From positions 434,001 through 498,000 of the forward strand of contig NZ_JANBWE010000002.1 in the NCBI RefSeq assembly GCF_024259515.1: 64,000 nucleotides of DNA, read 5' to 3'. The DNA comes from Salirhabdus salicampi. Its GTDB lineage: Bacteria > Bacillota > Bacilli > Bacillales > Alkalibacillaceae. The translations under genes and the position numbers were made by a program. How positions within the stretch are numbered: the first letter of the stretch is position 1; each line of letters starts with the position of its first letter. Below are positions 8,574 through 17,345 of the stretch, piece by piece. Under the pieces are notes generated by a model. The model was not told the DNA's origin. It worked only from the letters and a program-made list of their open reading frames with translations, and ran no database searches.

Positions 8574-10202
8574 ATGGAAATTCAATACAATAACGATGAA
8601 CAATTTGCAATGAAATTAGAAAAAAACATTCAGCAAAATGATGGATTATGCTCCTTTCGTATGTTTAAGATGGCCTATGAAACTGCAAAACATTTAGCCG
8701 TACCTCAATTTACCGGGTTAACAGCACCAAAGCATTTGCCTCAAGTGGAATTTCTTTCACATCAATTAGATGCTGCAAAACAAGTGATTGAACAAATGAA
8801 TGGCCGTGCTATTTTGGCAGATGAAGTGGGATTAGGAAAAACAATTGAGGCTGGCCTTATTTTAAAGGAGCTTATGATTCGTGGTTTAGCGAAGAAAGTT
8901 TTAATTCTTGTTCCGGCATCCCTCGTAAACCAATGGGTAAAGGAATTACATGAAAAATTTTATATCCCGGCTATTGGTCAGAAGAAGGCTTATATGTGGG
9001 AACAATATGATGTTGTCGTTTCTTCTATCGATACAGCGAAACGTCAACCACACTACGATATTGTGACAAATATTCATTATGATATGGTCATTATCGATGA
9101 AGCTCACAAACTCAAAAACCATAAAACAAAAAACTATCAATTTGTACAAAACTTAAAAAAAACATACTGTTTACTCTTAACTGCAACACCTGTGCAAAAC
9201 CAGCTATCCGATATCTTTAATTTAGTTACCATTTTAAAACCTGGTTATTTAGGAAGTTATGAGGAGTTTAGTAAAACATATGGCAATAAACGAACAGCTT
9301 TAAAGCAGGATGATAAGTTAAAGCAATTAATCCAAAACGTAATGGTTCGCAATAGGCGTGAAGATACAGGTATTCATTGGACGGAACGAAAAATTAATAC
9401 GGAATGGGTATCATTTAGTGAAGAGGAACGTGAGGTGTATGACGAACTCCACACCTTACCAATCGCGAAAGAACCATTTACTTCCCTTACACTGAGACGC
9501 GAGTTTTGTTCCAGCCGAGAAGCTTGTTATTTATCATTAAAAAAAATGGTCGAAGAAAAATATCCGAATAGTACAGAAGGTAAAGAATTAATAGCAAAAA
9601 TTGAAACGTTACCACATCATTCGAAAGCCCAAAAAGTTGTGGACTTAATCGGAAAATCAAACGAAAAGTTTATTATTTTCACAGAATACCGGGCTACTCA
9701 ATATTACTTACAATGGTATTTACAACAGCATGGCATCTCTTCTGTTCCATTTCGAGGTGGATTTAAGCGTAGTAAGAAGGAATGGATGACACAGTTATTC
9801 CGTAATCATGCTCAAGTGTTAGTAGCAACCGAAGCAGGTGGTGAAGGGATTAATCTGCAATTTTGTAATAATATGATTCATTACGATTTGCCGTGGAATC
9901 CGATGCGATTAGAGCAAAGAATCGGAAGAATCCATCGCTTTGGACAAAAAGAGGATGTTAACATTTACTATTTAGCCATGAAAGATTCAATTGATGAGCA
10001 TTTAATTAATATGCTCTATGAAAAGATTGACCTGTTCGAACGGGTCATTGGAAATTTAGAGGGCATTTTACAGCAATTAAACATTAAGAATTTAGATAAA
10101 GAAATTGAATCCATATTTGCTGAGTCCCATTCTGCAGGGGAAGCAAAAATAAAATTAGAAAATTTAACAGCAGCGTTCGAGGATGAAGAACAGGCAAATT
10201 AA
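8574..10202 (+). CDS. yqhH: SNF2-family DEAD/DEAH helicase YqhH
   Basis: A 542-residue SNF2-type ATPase. Motif I is DEVGLGKTIEAGL with GLGKT at 86-90, motif II DEAH near 175, motif III TATPVQNQ near 203. The C-terminal RecA lobe has EAGGEGINLQFC and QRIGRIHRFGQ near 447-458. Such proteins usually translocate on double-stranded DNA or remodel RNA polymerase or protein-DNA complexes, but the YqhH substrate is not established and no extra targeting domain is evident. GGGGAG precedes the ATG. It is divergent from gcvT and forms an operon with yqhG, as in B. subtilis. Confidence 0.9.
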   Translation: MEIQYNNDEQFAMKLEKNIQQNDGLCSFRMFKMAYETAKHLAVPQFTGLTAPKHLPQVEFLSHQLDAAKQVIEQMNGRAILADEVGLGKTIEAGLILKELMIRGLAKKVLILVPASLVNQWVKELHEKFYIPAIGQKKAYMWEQYDVVVSSIDTAKRQPHYDIVTNIHYDMVIIDEAHKLKNHKTKNYQFVQNLKKTYCLLLTATPVQNQLSDIFNLVTILKPGYLGSYEEFSKTYGNKRTALKQDDKLKQLIQNVMVRNRREDTGIHWTERKINTEWVSFSEEEREVYDELHTLPIAKEPFTSLTLRREFCSSREACYLSLKKMVEEKYPNSTEGKELIAKIETLPHHSKAQKVVDLIGKSNEKFIIFTEYRATQYYLQWYLQQHGISSVPFRGGFKRSKKEWMTQLFRNHAQVLVATEAGGEGINLQFCNNMIHYDLPWNPMRLEQRIGRIHRFGQKEDVNIYYLAMKDSIDEHLINMLYEKIDLFERVIGNLEGILQQLNIKNLDKEIESIFAESHSAGEAKIKLENLTAAFEDEEQAN

Positions 10203-10216
10203 GGAGGTTGCGGTGT

Positions 10217-11044
10217 ATGGAGCAACAAGCTATTCATCAATTTCTACACAATTACTTTCAGTTAAACCAATGTAACATTTTGGAAAACGGAAATGGAAAA
10301 CTTAAAGTCGAATTAACTGAACAAATTGACCGCCTCCTTATGAACCGTCCTTTTTACTGGGAATATATTAAGAAAACCGGTCAGATCGGAACACCTGCAA
10401 CGTTAACTTTCATATCGAATCCAGAGAGACGGGATGAGGAAGGGGAGTGGATTCATTTTGGCTCACCTCGCCTTCACCAAATTTTTCGTTCATTGCTTTC
10501 ATTAGGACAGTTTACATTGCTATATGAAGACACATCAGGTGATTCAACCCAAAAGCCTCTTATTCCATGGTTAGTAACGAACGTTAAAATTGGATATAAA
10601 GGTTTACAAAAAAAAGATGAAACGATGTCTATAGGTCTGCACTTGTTAAATGGGATGATGGTATTTGATTTTATGGAAAGGGTTGAACATATGTCATTTC
10701 AGACCCTTATTCCTGATTATCGTTATACAATTACACCTCTCATTCGTATTTTTAGTGGTTATAAACGTATTGAAAATATGTTGCTACAGCATATCGAAAA
10801 ACAAGATGACAGTTGGGCGAAACAATCTTATGAGCATTTTTTAGCAGAAAAGGAAATATTAGATCACTTTTATCACACGTATTTAGAGAAAGGAGACGAG
10901 ACAGAGAGAGAACAAATACAAGAACGATACGAAAGTGAGTTAAACCAGTTACAAAAGAGACTTCTACCCGAAGTGACCATCGATGTAATTAACGGCGGAC
11001 TGTTCTACGTAACAGAACAAACTGTCCAAAGTTTTATGCAATAA
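10217..11044 (+). CDS. yqhG: YqhG family protein of unknown function
   Basis: A 275-residue cytoplasmic protein without signal or membrane segments, identified mainly by its place directly after the SNF2 helicase, where B. subtilis has yqhG. The start is the ATG at 10217, nine bases after AAGGAGG; an upstream TTG directly abuts that site and is unlikely. The C-terminal third (about 190-255) is Glu/Lys/Gln-rich and probably helical. Constant pairing with the helicase suggests a partner or accessory role, which is inference. Confidence 0.82.
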   Translation: MEQQAIHQFLHNYFQLNQCNILENGNGKLKVELTEQIDRLLMNRPFYWEYIKKTGQIGTPATLTFISNPERRDEEGEWIHFGSPRLHQIFRSLLSLGQFTLLYEDTSGDSTQKPLIPWLVTNVKIGYKGLQKKDETMSIGLHLLNGMMVFDFMERVEHMSFQTLIPDYRYTITPLIRIFSGYKRIENMLLQHIEKQDDSWAKQSYEHFLAEKEILDHFYHTYLEKGDETEREQIQERYESELNQLQKRLLPEVTIDVINGGLFYVTEQTVQSFMQ

Positions 11045-11073
11045 AAAAAGAAGGGTTAAGATCCCTTCTTTTT
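11045..11073. terminator. Bidirectional terminator yqhG / yqzE
   Basis: AAAAAGAAGGG, a short loop and CCCTTCTTTTT form a hairpin with A and T runs on both sides, serving the convergent yqhG and yqzE genes. Confidence 0.85.
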
Positions 11074-11247
11074 GCTTTGTACATACATTTTAATTGCGTC
11101 TGGGAGCAATCCAAAATATCGTGAGGATTTATTTTGGCGTTGTAACTTTTTCATTTGCTTTCTTTGCTTCTTTTCATCCCTTGGCAAGTGTGCATACTTC
11201 ACTATTTCCTCTGTCATGTACTTTACAATATCATTTCCAGATGCCAT
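11056..11247 (-). CDS. yqzE: YqzE family small protein
   Basis: A 63-residue basic protein starting at MASGNDIVKYM with GAGGTG six bases before the ATG; the frame extends 14 codons further but without a ribosome site. The pattern of NDIVKYMTEEIVKY, a Lys/Arg-rich middle and a C-terminal FGLLPDAIKMYV fits the YqzE family, which sits beside comG in Bacillus. Function unknown. The nearby shikimate kinase gene is on the same strand, about 50 bp upstream. Confidence 0.78.
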   Translation of the reverse strand: MASGNDIVKYMTEEIVKYAHLPRDEKKQRKQMKKLQRQNKSSRYFGLLPDAIKMYVQSKKKGS

Positions 11248-11296
11248 AGGCTTCACCTCGAAATCTTTTGTACATAGTGTGTCCACCATCGCTCTT

Positions 11297-11788
11297 TTAC
11301 ATACTTGTTAAAATTGTTTCTACAATTTCATCTGTAGATTTCCCATCCGTATCCACTACGATATCTGCTACTTCCAGATATAACGGTTGCCGTTGTTCGT
11401 ACAATCTACGTTTTGAATCGACATCCTTTGACCATAACGGGCGAGTTGTATCCGTCTCCAGGCGCTTTTCGATTTCATGAAACGACGTTCGTAAAAAGAT
11501 AGTCGTAAAGTACTCCTTTAATTGTTCACGGTTTGCACTTCTTTCGATGATCCCTCCACCTGTGGAAATCACACAGTTATCCCTCGAGACCTTTTTTAAT
11601 GTCTCCTCCTCATAATGACGAAATGTTTGTTCACCGTATGTAGAAAAAATTTGTGGAATTGACAGCTTATAAGTTTGTTCAATCAGTTCATCTGTATCAA
11701 TAAAAGGTGCATTTAATCGTTCGGCTAATTCCGTGCCAATCGTTGTTTTCCCACTCCCCATAAAACCGGTTAAACAAATTGCTTTCAT
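11297..11788 (-). CDS. aroK: Shikimate kinase
   Basis: A 163-residue P-loop kinase that phosphorylates shikimate at the 3-hydroxyl, the fifth step of the shikimate pathway to aromatic amino acids. Walker A is GFMGSGKTT at residues 8-16; FIDTDELIE supplies the shikimate-binding aspartate, STGGGI is the second substrate-binding loop, and DTTRPLW the lid. Length is typical. TGGGGGT precedes the ATG. It is divergent from comGA and shares the 95-bp gap with it. Confidence 0.94.
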   Translation of the reverse strand: MKAICLTGFMGSGKTTIGTELAERLNAPFIDTDELIEQTYKLSIPQIFSTYGEQTFRHYEEETLKKVSRDNCVISTGGGIIERSANREQLKEYFTTIFLRTSFHEIEKRLETDTTRPLWSKDVDSKRRLYEQRQPLYLEVADIVVDTDGKSTDEIVETILTSM

Positions 11789-11817
11789 AAAAATTTACCC
11801 CCATTTTTTTCGTGGTT

Positions 11818-11847
11818 TTAGCAGGAATTTCTCATCAAGGATAGAAT
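11818..11847 (+). promoter_or_regulatory. Candidate promoter of the comG operon
   Basis: TTAGCA at 11818-11823 and TAGAAT at 11842-11847 with an 18-bp spacer lie 37 bp before the comGA start. The match to sigma-A is fair. I could not find a pair of AAAA-N5-TTTT ComK boxes in the 95-bp gap, so ComK control is not supported from sequence. Confidence 0.45.
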
Positions 11848-11883
11848 ATTTTTATTGCATTTGAAGGAGGTGATAATAATACA

Positions 11884-12876
11884 TTGGCAAATGTAGAACA
11901 AGTTGCCTACTCCCTCATAAAAGAGGCCATTTCCAAATCGACTTCAGATATCCACTTTATCCCCGAAAACGAATTCGTGCGTGTATACTTCCGAATCCAT
12001 GGTAACAGAACTCCAAATGACTCACTTTCAATTAACTTATATAACCCTTTACTTACTTTCTTTAAGTTTACATCAGGAATGGATATTGGGGAAACGAAAA
12101 TTCCTCAACACGGAACTTACTCTTTAACCGTTCATGCAAGGCGTTATCATTTACGCCTGTCTACACTCCCTGTATCATCCGGAGAAAGTTTAGCGATTCG
12201 TATCCATGAAGAAGATAAAATCCCTTCGATTGATAAGTTATTTTTATTTTCTAATCAGGCAAAAACCATTAAACAATGGGCTAATGAACGGTATGGGTTA
12301 GTGCTGATTACGGGACCAACTGGTGTGGGAAAATCTACAACAATGTACTCTTTTTTATCCTATGCCACAAAGCAGTGCAAGCAAATTGTTTCCATCGAAG
12401 ACCCTGTGGAACAAAAGATTAACGGACTCATCCAAATAGACGTAAATGACAAGTTGGGCCTACAATTTGCAGATATTTTTAAATCTGTCTTACGTCATGA
12501 TCCTGATATCATTATGATTGGTGAAATACGGGATGTCCAAACCGCGAAGTTAGCCGTCCGGGCGGCTTATAGTGGGCACCTTATCATTTCCACACTTCAT
12601 GCTAAAGATGGCTTTGGTACAATACAACGACTTAAAGAGATGGGGATTAAAGAAGAGGACCTCATGCAAACATTGTTAGGAGTAGTGTCACAGCAATTGA
12701 TTTTAACGAATAATCAACATATAAAGAGGGTAGCGATTGCTGAAATATTACAAAATGAAATACTTCAAAAGGCGATTCACGGAGTTCCTCTCACTAGCGA
12801 TTCTCATTTTCAAAGTTTTGATTTCTTAAGGAGGAAGGCATGTGCTCTTGGATATATTCGGCAAAAAGACCTGTAA
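11884..12876 (+). CDS. comGA: Competence pseudopilus assembly ATPase ComGA
   Basis: A 330-residue secretion ATPase of the GspE/PilB family which powers assembly of the competence pseudopilus that draws DNA to the ComE uptake machinery. Walker A GPTGVGKSTT begins near residue 144, Walker B IIMIGEIRD near 209; between them lies the Asp box with SIEDPVEQ, and the His box STLHAKDG follows. No tetracysteine zinc motif is present, as in the Bacillus protein. The start is a TTG with GAAGGAGGTGATA about nine bases before it; no in-frame ATG fits. The comGB start lies inside its last 35 bp. Confidence 0.95.
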   Translation: MANVEQVAYSLIKEAISKSTSDIHFIPENEFVRVYFRIHGNRTPNDSLSINLYNPLLTFFKFTSGMDIGETKIPQHGTYSLTVHARRYHLRLSTLPVSSGESLAIRIHEEDKIPSIDKLFLFSNQAKTIKQWANERYGLVLITGPTGVGKSTTMYSFLSYATKQCKQIVSIEDPVEQKINGLIQIDVNDKLGLQFADIFKSVLRHDPDIIMIGEIRDVQTAKLAVRAAYSGHLIISTLHAKDGFGTIQRLKEMGIKEEDLMQTLLGVVSQQLILTNNQHIKRVAIAEILQNEILQKAIHGVPLTSDSHFQSFDFLRRKACALGYIRQKDL

Positions 12877-13906
12877 ATGTTCACACCACGGTAAAATACC
12901 ATTACATGTACAAGCAAGTTATTTAGATCGCCTAGGTATGTTACTGAAAAAGGGATATACAATTACGGATGCCTTAAACATTATTCGTTTAGATCCAACA
13001 TATGCCAATATCGCGACTGCTACAAAAAGCTATTTAACAAAAGGGAGGATGCTAAGCGAAACATTTCAACAATTACACTTTTCCAATTTTGCCATTTCCT
13101 TTATAGCGATCTCAATCCATAGTAGGGATTTAGGCACCCATCTACAAAACTGTAGTAAATATTTACAACAACATATCGAATTTTATAGACAGTTTAAAAA
13201 GGTGATGACCTATCCCACTATATTATTGCTTTTCACCTCGATTATTCTTCTTTTTGTCAACATACATCTACTCCCTACCTTCCATACCGTATACGCTGAT
13301 TTAAGTATAGCTCCAGTGGAAACATCCAACTATTTTTCTTTGATGACAACTATATTGATTTTTCTTTTATATCCCCTCCTCCTTGCCATTCCACTCGTTG
13401 TTTTCTTTTATAGATACATCGTTCCAAATATTCATAACACTTCCATACAATTCCGACTTTATGTTCTTCCGATATGTAAACCGTTAAAACAACTTGAAGC
13501 CACTTACTTTTTCAGCTATCACATTAGTTGTTTATTACGCAGCGGTTGTACCATTAAAGAATCATTAGAAATTATTGCCTCGCAACAGGAACTCCCAATT
13601 GTACAACAGTATGCGGAACAATTTGTCCAATCATTTCGGGAAGGCACAAGTCTAATAGAAGTTATGAATAGATGCTCTCTGCTAAAGCGTGAATTCCCCA
13701 TCATCTTTCAACAAAGTTTAGAAAGCGGCACGATTAGCCGTGATCTAGAGGACTATGCCCATATCCTATTAGAATCTTTCCAAGATAAAATGAAAAAGTT
13801 CGTAACCATTCTGCAACCGACTGTTTATTTATTGTTCGCTTTCCTTATCATTTTCATTTACAGTTCGATCGTTTTTCCTCTTTTCCAACTTATAGAGCAA
13901 ATTTAA
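12842..13906 (+). CDS. comGB: Competence pseudopilus membrane platform protein ComGB
   Basis: A 354-residue GspF/PilC-type inner-membrane protein that couples ComGA to pseudopilin assembly. Two copies of the GspF repeat are visible, one around residues 25-125 and one around 215-320, with three strong membrane segments near 120-145, 160-190 and 325-350. The start is GTG with AAGGAGG before it, and it overlaps comGA by 35 bp, indicating translational coupling. Confidence 0.93.
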   Translation: MLLDIFGKKTCKCSHHGKIPLHVQASYLDRLGMLLKKGYTITDALNIIRLDPTYANIATATKSYLTKGRMLSETFQQLHFSNFAISFIAISIHSRDLGTHLQNCSKYLQQHIEFYRQFKKVMTYPTILLLFTSIILLFVNIHLLPTFHTVYADLSIAPVETSNYFSLMTTILIFLLYPLLLAIPLVVFFYRYIVPNIHNTSIQFRLYVLPICKPLKQLEATYFFSYHISCLLRSGCTIKESLEIIASQQELPIVQQYAEQFVQSFREGTSLIEVMNRCSLLKREFPIIFQQSLESGTISRDLEDYAHILLESFQDKMKKFVTILQPTVYLLFAFLIIFIYSSIVFPLFQLIEQI

Positions 13907-13924
13907 TTTAGAAAGGTGATGTTC

Positions 13925-14230
13925 ATGACTAACGAAAAAGGGTACACGTTATTAGAAATGTTAATTGTTCTTCTCATTATTTCTGTTTTGCTTATGATTT
14001 CTGTTCCGAATTTAACAAATAGTAACTCGGTGATAAACGATAAGGGGTGTGAGGCATTTGTTGAACTTGTAGAAACACAGGCAAATTTGTATCGATTGGA
14101 CTATGGATTTTATCCTGAAGATCTAAAAACGTTAATGGATAGCGGATATATTAAACAAACGACATGCCCTGACGGAACCGCTGTGGAACTCCAACCTGAC
14201 GGAAGTGTATCAGTTGCTGAAGCTTCGTAA
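13925..14230 (+). CDS. comGC: Major competence pseudopilin ComGC
   Basis: A 101-residue class III prepilin. The leader MTNEKG is followed by YTLLEMLIVLLIISVLLMI, with cleavage expected after Gly and the Glu at +5 needed for methylation and assembly. Two cysteines, in DKGCEAF and TTCPDGT, can form the disulfide known for the family. ATG at 13925 follows GAAAGGTGAT; GTG at 13916 overlaps that site. The +1 residue is Tyr instead of the usual Phe. Confidence 0.93.
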   Translation: MTNEKGYTLLEMLIVLLIISVLLMISVPNLTNSNSVINDKGCEAFVELVETQANLYRLDYGFYPEDLKTLMDSGYIKQTTCPDGTAVELQPDGSVSVAEAS

Positions 14231-14660
14231 CAAAGGATATACCGCACTAGAAGTCCTCCTCGTACTTTCTACTGTCTTGGTCCTCATTAGCATTACCATT
14301 CCATTGACCAACACAACAAAGGAGAAACAAGATATTGAGCATTTTTTTCGGGTGTTTGAAATGGATATTTTATATATGCAAGCAGTGGCGGTTTCCAAAG
14401 GGCCTCAGTTAGCATTATTTCTTTACCCCGATGAACATAAATACGAAATACGTAAAGGTCCATTTTTTGAACCATATGTAACAAGAGAGTATAGCCATGC
14501 CATTGACATATCCATAGGTACATTTCAAAACCCTTTCTCCTTTAAAAGAAGTGGAGTCCCAAACAAACCTGGTTCGTTTTATGTAAATATAGACAATAAA
14601 CGCTATCGAGTTACGTTTCCTTTTGGGAAAGGAAGATTTTATGTTTCGCAAACAAAATAA
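14205..14660 (+). CDS. comGD: Minor competence pseudopilin ComGD
   Basis: A 151-residue prepilin-like protein with leader LRNKG and mature start YTALEVLLVLSTVLVLISI, including Glu at +5. The C-terminal globular part is a mixed beta domain. It starts with GTG inside the end of comGC (26-bp overlap) with only a weak ribosome site, so coupling to comGC is likely. A TTG three codons later is an alternative start. Minor pseudopilins are thought to prime or cap the fibre. Confidence 0.88.
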   Translation: MYQLLKLRNKGYTALEVLLVLSTVLVLISITIPLTNTTKEKQDIEHFFRVFEMDILYMQAVAVSKGPQLALFLYPDEHKYEIRKGPFFEPYVTREYSHAIDISIGTFQNPFSFKRSGVPNKPGSFYVNIDNKRYRVTFPFGKGRFYVSQTK

Positions 14661-14979
14661 CGGTTTTATGTTAATGGACACGATTATTTCCGTTACTCTT
14701 TTATTTACATGTATTCTTTTTTTAGTGCCTGGCATTGTACAAATTCGAATTGAGCAGGAAAGATGGGTAATAAAAAACGAAATGTTAACTTATCTCAATC
14801 AACAACTTAAAGTTAAAGAACCGATGGAAGGAAAGGTTAAAGTTCGTAATAAAGCCGCACATATCTACATTCAAGAAAACGGGAATACATTACATGGTTG
14901 TATTACTTGGACGACGATAAAGGATGAAGAAGATTCAATATGCTTAATTGGAGCGGGTGATTATGGCACGGCACGATAA
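14641..14979 (+). CDS. comGE: Minor competence pseudopilin ComGE
   Basis: A 112-residue prepilin-like protein. ATG at 14641 follows AAAGGAAG and lies inside the end of comGD; a TTG 18 bp earlier is less likely. The leader ends KQNNG and the hydrophobic stretch FMLMDTIISVTLLFTCILF follows, with Asp rather than Glu at +5. Identification rests on position between comGD and comGF plus the signal motif, since the rest of the protein is poorly conserved in this family. Confidence 0.82.
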   Translation: MFRKQNNGFMLMDTIISVTLLFTCILFLVPGIVQIRIEQERWVIKNEMLTYLNQQLKVKEPMEGKVKVRNKAAHIYIQENGNTLHGCITWTTIKDEEDSICLIGAGDYGTAR

Positions 14980-15382
14980 TGGTTATACGTTCATCTCCAT
15001 ATTATGTTCCCTCGGAAGTTTCATCGTCATCATCCCTTTTTTCTTCCCACTAATTAAAGCTATAGTAGCAGCAACGTCCCTACACGACTTTGAAATGCTT
15101 AGCGTTGAACAATTTTATCATTTTTTCCAGGAAGAACTTTATGTGTCAGAAGAACACCAATTACGAGGGGAACATACGATTGACTTGTATCAACAAGGCA
15201 AGACGATAACAATTGATCTATATCAAGATATGATACGAAGAAGAGTAAATGATACCGGACACGAAATTATGCTTTTTCATGTTGATTCGTTTTCACTGAT
15301 AAAAGAAAACGAATCAACCTTAATCTTTCATATCAAAACAAAAAGAGGAAACAAGTATGAAAAAAGGTTATCAGTTCCTTAA
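14963..15382 (+). CDS. comGF: Minor competence pseudopilin ComGF
   Basis: A 139-residue prepilin-like protein beginning at the ATG at 14963 after GGAGCGGGTGATT, overlapping comGE by 17 bp. The leader MARHDNG is followed by YTFISILCSLGSFIVIIPFF. The +5 position is Ser, so the canonical Glu is missing. The globular part contains the alternating beta pattern of ComGF proteins (DLYQQGKTITIDLYQD). Fifth gene of the seven-gene operon. Confidence 0.85.
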   Translation: MARHDNGYTFISILCSLGSFIVIIPFFFPLIKAIVAATSLHDFEMLSVEQFYHFFQEELYVSEEHQLRGEHTIDLYQQGKTITIDLYQDMIRRRVNDTGHEIMLFHVDSFSLIKENESTLIFHIKTKRGNKYEKRLSVP

Positions 15383-15737
15383 ACAATTATCGGCTAATGA
15401 AAATGGGTATATGTTTCCGTTTATTTACATGCTTTGTTGCCTTTTCATTTACATGACAGTAACAGGAGCTGCATACAATGAGAAACTAGCGAAAGTTACC
15501 AACATTAATGTAGAACAATATAAAATTGAGCATATGTTTGAGAGAAGCTACATGCAATTCCGTCAACGAATTGCAAATAGTAACGCTGATGGAGGTGATG
15601 AAATAATCTATAGCTTTGAGGATGGTGAAGCATATATTCAATATGAAACGGTATCTGACCAAACGATAAAGGCCCGCTTTGATATTTTCACACACGATGG
15701 AAGCGTAAAAGTTTTTACTGTTTACATAGAAAAATAA
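15357..15737 (+). CDS. comGG: Minor competence pseudopilin ComGG
   Basis: A 126-residue protein with leader ending in NENG and hydrophobic segment YMFPFIYMLCCLFIYMTV. The Glu at +5 is absent, as is usual for ComGG. The start ATG follows AGAGGAAACAAGT and overlaps comGF by 26 bp. It is the last gene of the operon, and tRNA-Gln follows 49 bp later. No strong terminator is visible between them. Confidence 0.82.
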   Translation: MKKGYQFLKQLSANENGYMFPFIYMLCCLFIYMTVTGAAYNEKLAKVTNINVEQYKIEHMFERSYMQFRQRIANSNADGGDEIIYSFEDGEAYIQYETVSDQTIKARFDIFTHDGSVKVFTVYIEK

Positions 15738-15786
15738 CACTCACAGTATAATTTTCTTGAAATTTGTTATAATATAAAATGTACTT

Positions 15787-15858
15787 TGGGCCATAGCCAA
15801 GCGGTAAGGCAACGGGTTTTGGTCTCGTGATGCGCTGGTTCGAATCCAGCTGGCCCAG
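15787..15858 (+). tRNA. tRNA-Gln (anticodon TTG)
   Basis: A complete cloverleaf can be folded: acceptor TGGGCCA pairs with TGGCCCA, the anticodon stem ACGGG/CTCGT encloses TTTTGGT, giving anticodon TTG, and the T arm contains GGTTCGAATCC. The discriminator is G and CCA is not encoded. A TATAAT lies about 20 bp upstream, without a good -35. Confidence 0.96.
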
Positions 15859-15979
15859 TACTTCACATGATAAAACGGTAAAATAGCTCTTCCATATTTT
15901 TATAAAATGCTCATTTACAATATAAAAAAGGTAGTTTATAATAACGATGATGATTTAGCTGCAGAAGGAGGGGTTATAC

Positions 15980-16222
15980 ATGGATCGCATGTTTCGTGTC
16001 CTTTCGTTTTGGACTGGTATTTTCTCCGTAATGTTTTACGTTGGAGATATGGTAACAACATCTATTTTATTTTTGGCACAAACGGCATTCTTTTTAACAT
16101 TGAGTTATTTAAATCTTTCAGAAAGATTGTATATGTACATATTTGGCGCGTATTTAACAGTCTTTTTCGTAGGCTTCACGTATTACACAACTTTCCTTTT
16201 AGAACCAGGATTCGGACATTAA
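15980..16222 (+). CDS. yqgY: YqgY, DUF2626 membrane protein
   Basis: An 80-residue, very hydrophobic protein with three predicted membrane segments (about 8-24, 28-44, 50-72) and the family start MDRMFRVLSFWTGIFSVMFY. AGAAGGAGGGG lies before the ATG. The DUF2626 family is confined mainly to Bacillaceae and has no known function. It sits immediately before the convergent yqgX region, as in B. subtilis. Confidence 0.88.
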   Translation: MDRMFRVLSFWTGIFSVMFYVGDMVTTSILFLAQTAFFLTLSYLNLSERLYMYIFGAYLTVFFVGFTYYTTFLLEPGFGH

Positions 16223-16225
16223 AAA

Positions 16226-16259
16226 AAATCCAAGCCGATTTATCGGACTTGGATTTTTT
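16226..16259. terminator. Bidirectional terminator yqgY / methyltransferase gene
   Basis: AAATCCAAGCCGAT, a short loop and ATCGGACTTGGATTTTTTA form a strong hairpin with flanking A and T runs between convergent genes. Confidence 0.9.
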
Positions 16260-16262
16260 ATT

Positions 16263-17345
16263 TTACCCTATTTCCCCTTTTGCTTGTATACAAACGTCAA
16301 AAGCACTTCCCAAATCACCTAAAATAAAACTTCGTATAGCACGGTTCTTACTCGCTTTAGCGGAAAACACTTGACTTTGATGGCTTTCTAAACGCTCCAT
16401 AATACCATAGTGAATCAAAAATTCACTCTGTTTCATCAACCGATGAAATTCGATATCATATTTCCGTCCTTCTTCAATCCAAACATCCCAATGGACGTGG
16501 TGGGTAATATCCATTTCCCCTACATTTTCTAAAACATTAGACTTTAATTGATGGTTGGAATATCCCCGTAAACTTCCTTGTTTTCTTGCAGGGTGCATCC
16601 ATTCATCCCGATTGTATCCGTAATCAATAGTTAAAATAAATCCTCTGCGTAATGCTTTGGCTATATTTGCTGTAATCGACGATATGTACAACGGGACTTC
16701 ACATCTGTATCCATTTTTTATAGTTATCTTGCGCTCCTCCATCCACTGCCTCAAAAACGTTGGACATAGTCTCTTTGTTTCTGTAAGTTGTCCATGTTGT
16801 TCCGTTACACAAATTTCATACAATGTATCTTCTAACATTTCCACAATTCGAACCGGTTGTGCGTCTAAAAATTCATTCGAAAAAATAAATCCACAAAAAG
16901 CAGGATAAGCACTGGAAAATTCCTCTAAAGATGCAAATGAATCCTTTATTATATTGTTTTCGATTCTGTTCCACTTTTCCCTTGTGGACGGATTTTCTTC
17001 AATAATGGAATAACGGAGAACATCACCATCAAGAACATTTGCTAATTGTTGACAAACTTGACTTGCAAACCGACCAGAACCGCCTCCTAATTCACAAATG
17101 TGTAATGGGATATTTGCTAATTTCGCTGTTTCGATGAAATATTGCCCCATCACTTCAGCAAACACATCATGTACGTAACTTGAAGTATAAAAGTCTCCAT
17201 CTTTACCAAAAGCGTTTTTGTTTATGTAATACCCCGATTCGTCATTGTAAAGTGCTTCACGAATGAAGAGATCATATGGAATCATCTTATCTTCCGATTG
17301 TTGAATAAGCGTTTGAATTGTTTGATTCACTTCCTCCATCTCCAT
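16263..17345 (-). CDS. MidA-type SAM-dependent methyltransferase (DUF185)
   Basis: A 360-residue protein of the DUF185/MidA family. The AdoMet loop ICELGGGSGRFA lies near residue 84-95; FIFSNEFLDAQPVRIVE near 153 and LTIDYGYN near 238 are family hallmarks. The mitochondrial member NDUFAF7 methylates an arginine of a complex I subunit; the bacterial substrate is unknown, and no complex I genes are in view. Its ATG overlaps the stop of yqgX (TAATG), so the two are translated as a coupled pair. Confidence 0.88.
   Translation of the reverse strand: MEMEEVNQTIQTLIQQSEDKMIPYDLFIREALYNDESGYYINKNAFGKDGDFYTSSYVHDVFAEVMGQYFIETAKLANIPLHICELGGGSGRFASQVCQQLANVLDGDVLRYSIIEENPSTREKWNRIENNIIKDSFASLEEFSSAYPAFCGFIFSNEFLDAQPVRIVEMLEDTLYEICVTEQHGQLTETKRLCPTFLRQWMEERKITIKNGYRCEVPLYISSITANIAKALRRGFILTIDYGYNRDEWMHPARKQGSLRGYSNHQLKSNVLENVGEMDITHHVHWDVWIEEGRKYDIEFHRLMKQSEFLIHYGIMERLESHQSQVFSAKASKNRAIRSFILGDLGSAFDVCIQAKGEIG

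Noticed and set aside
11789..11883. ComK box before comGA
   Set aside because: No AAAA-N5-TTTT pair with the required spacing can be read in the 95-bp gap.
15907..16374. 155-codon plus-strand frame over yqgY
   Set aside because: It overlaps yqgY in another frame, crosses its terminator and enters the methyltransferase antisense; no ribosome site.
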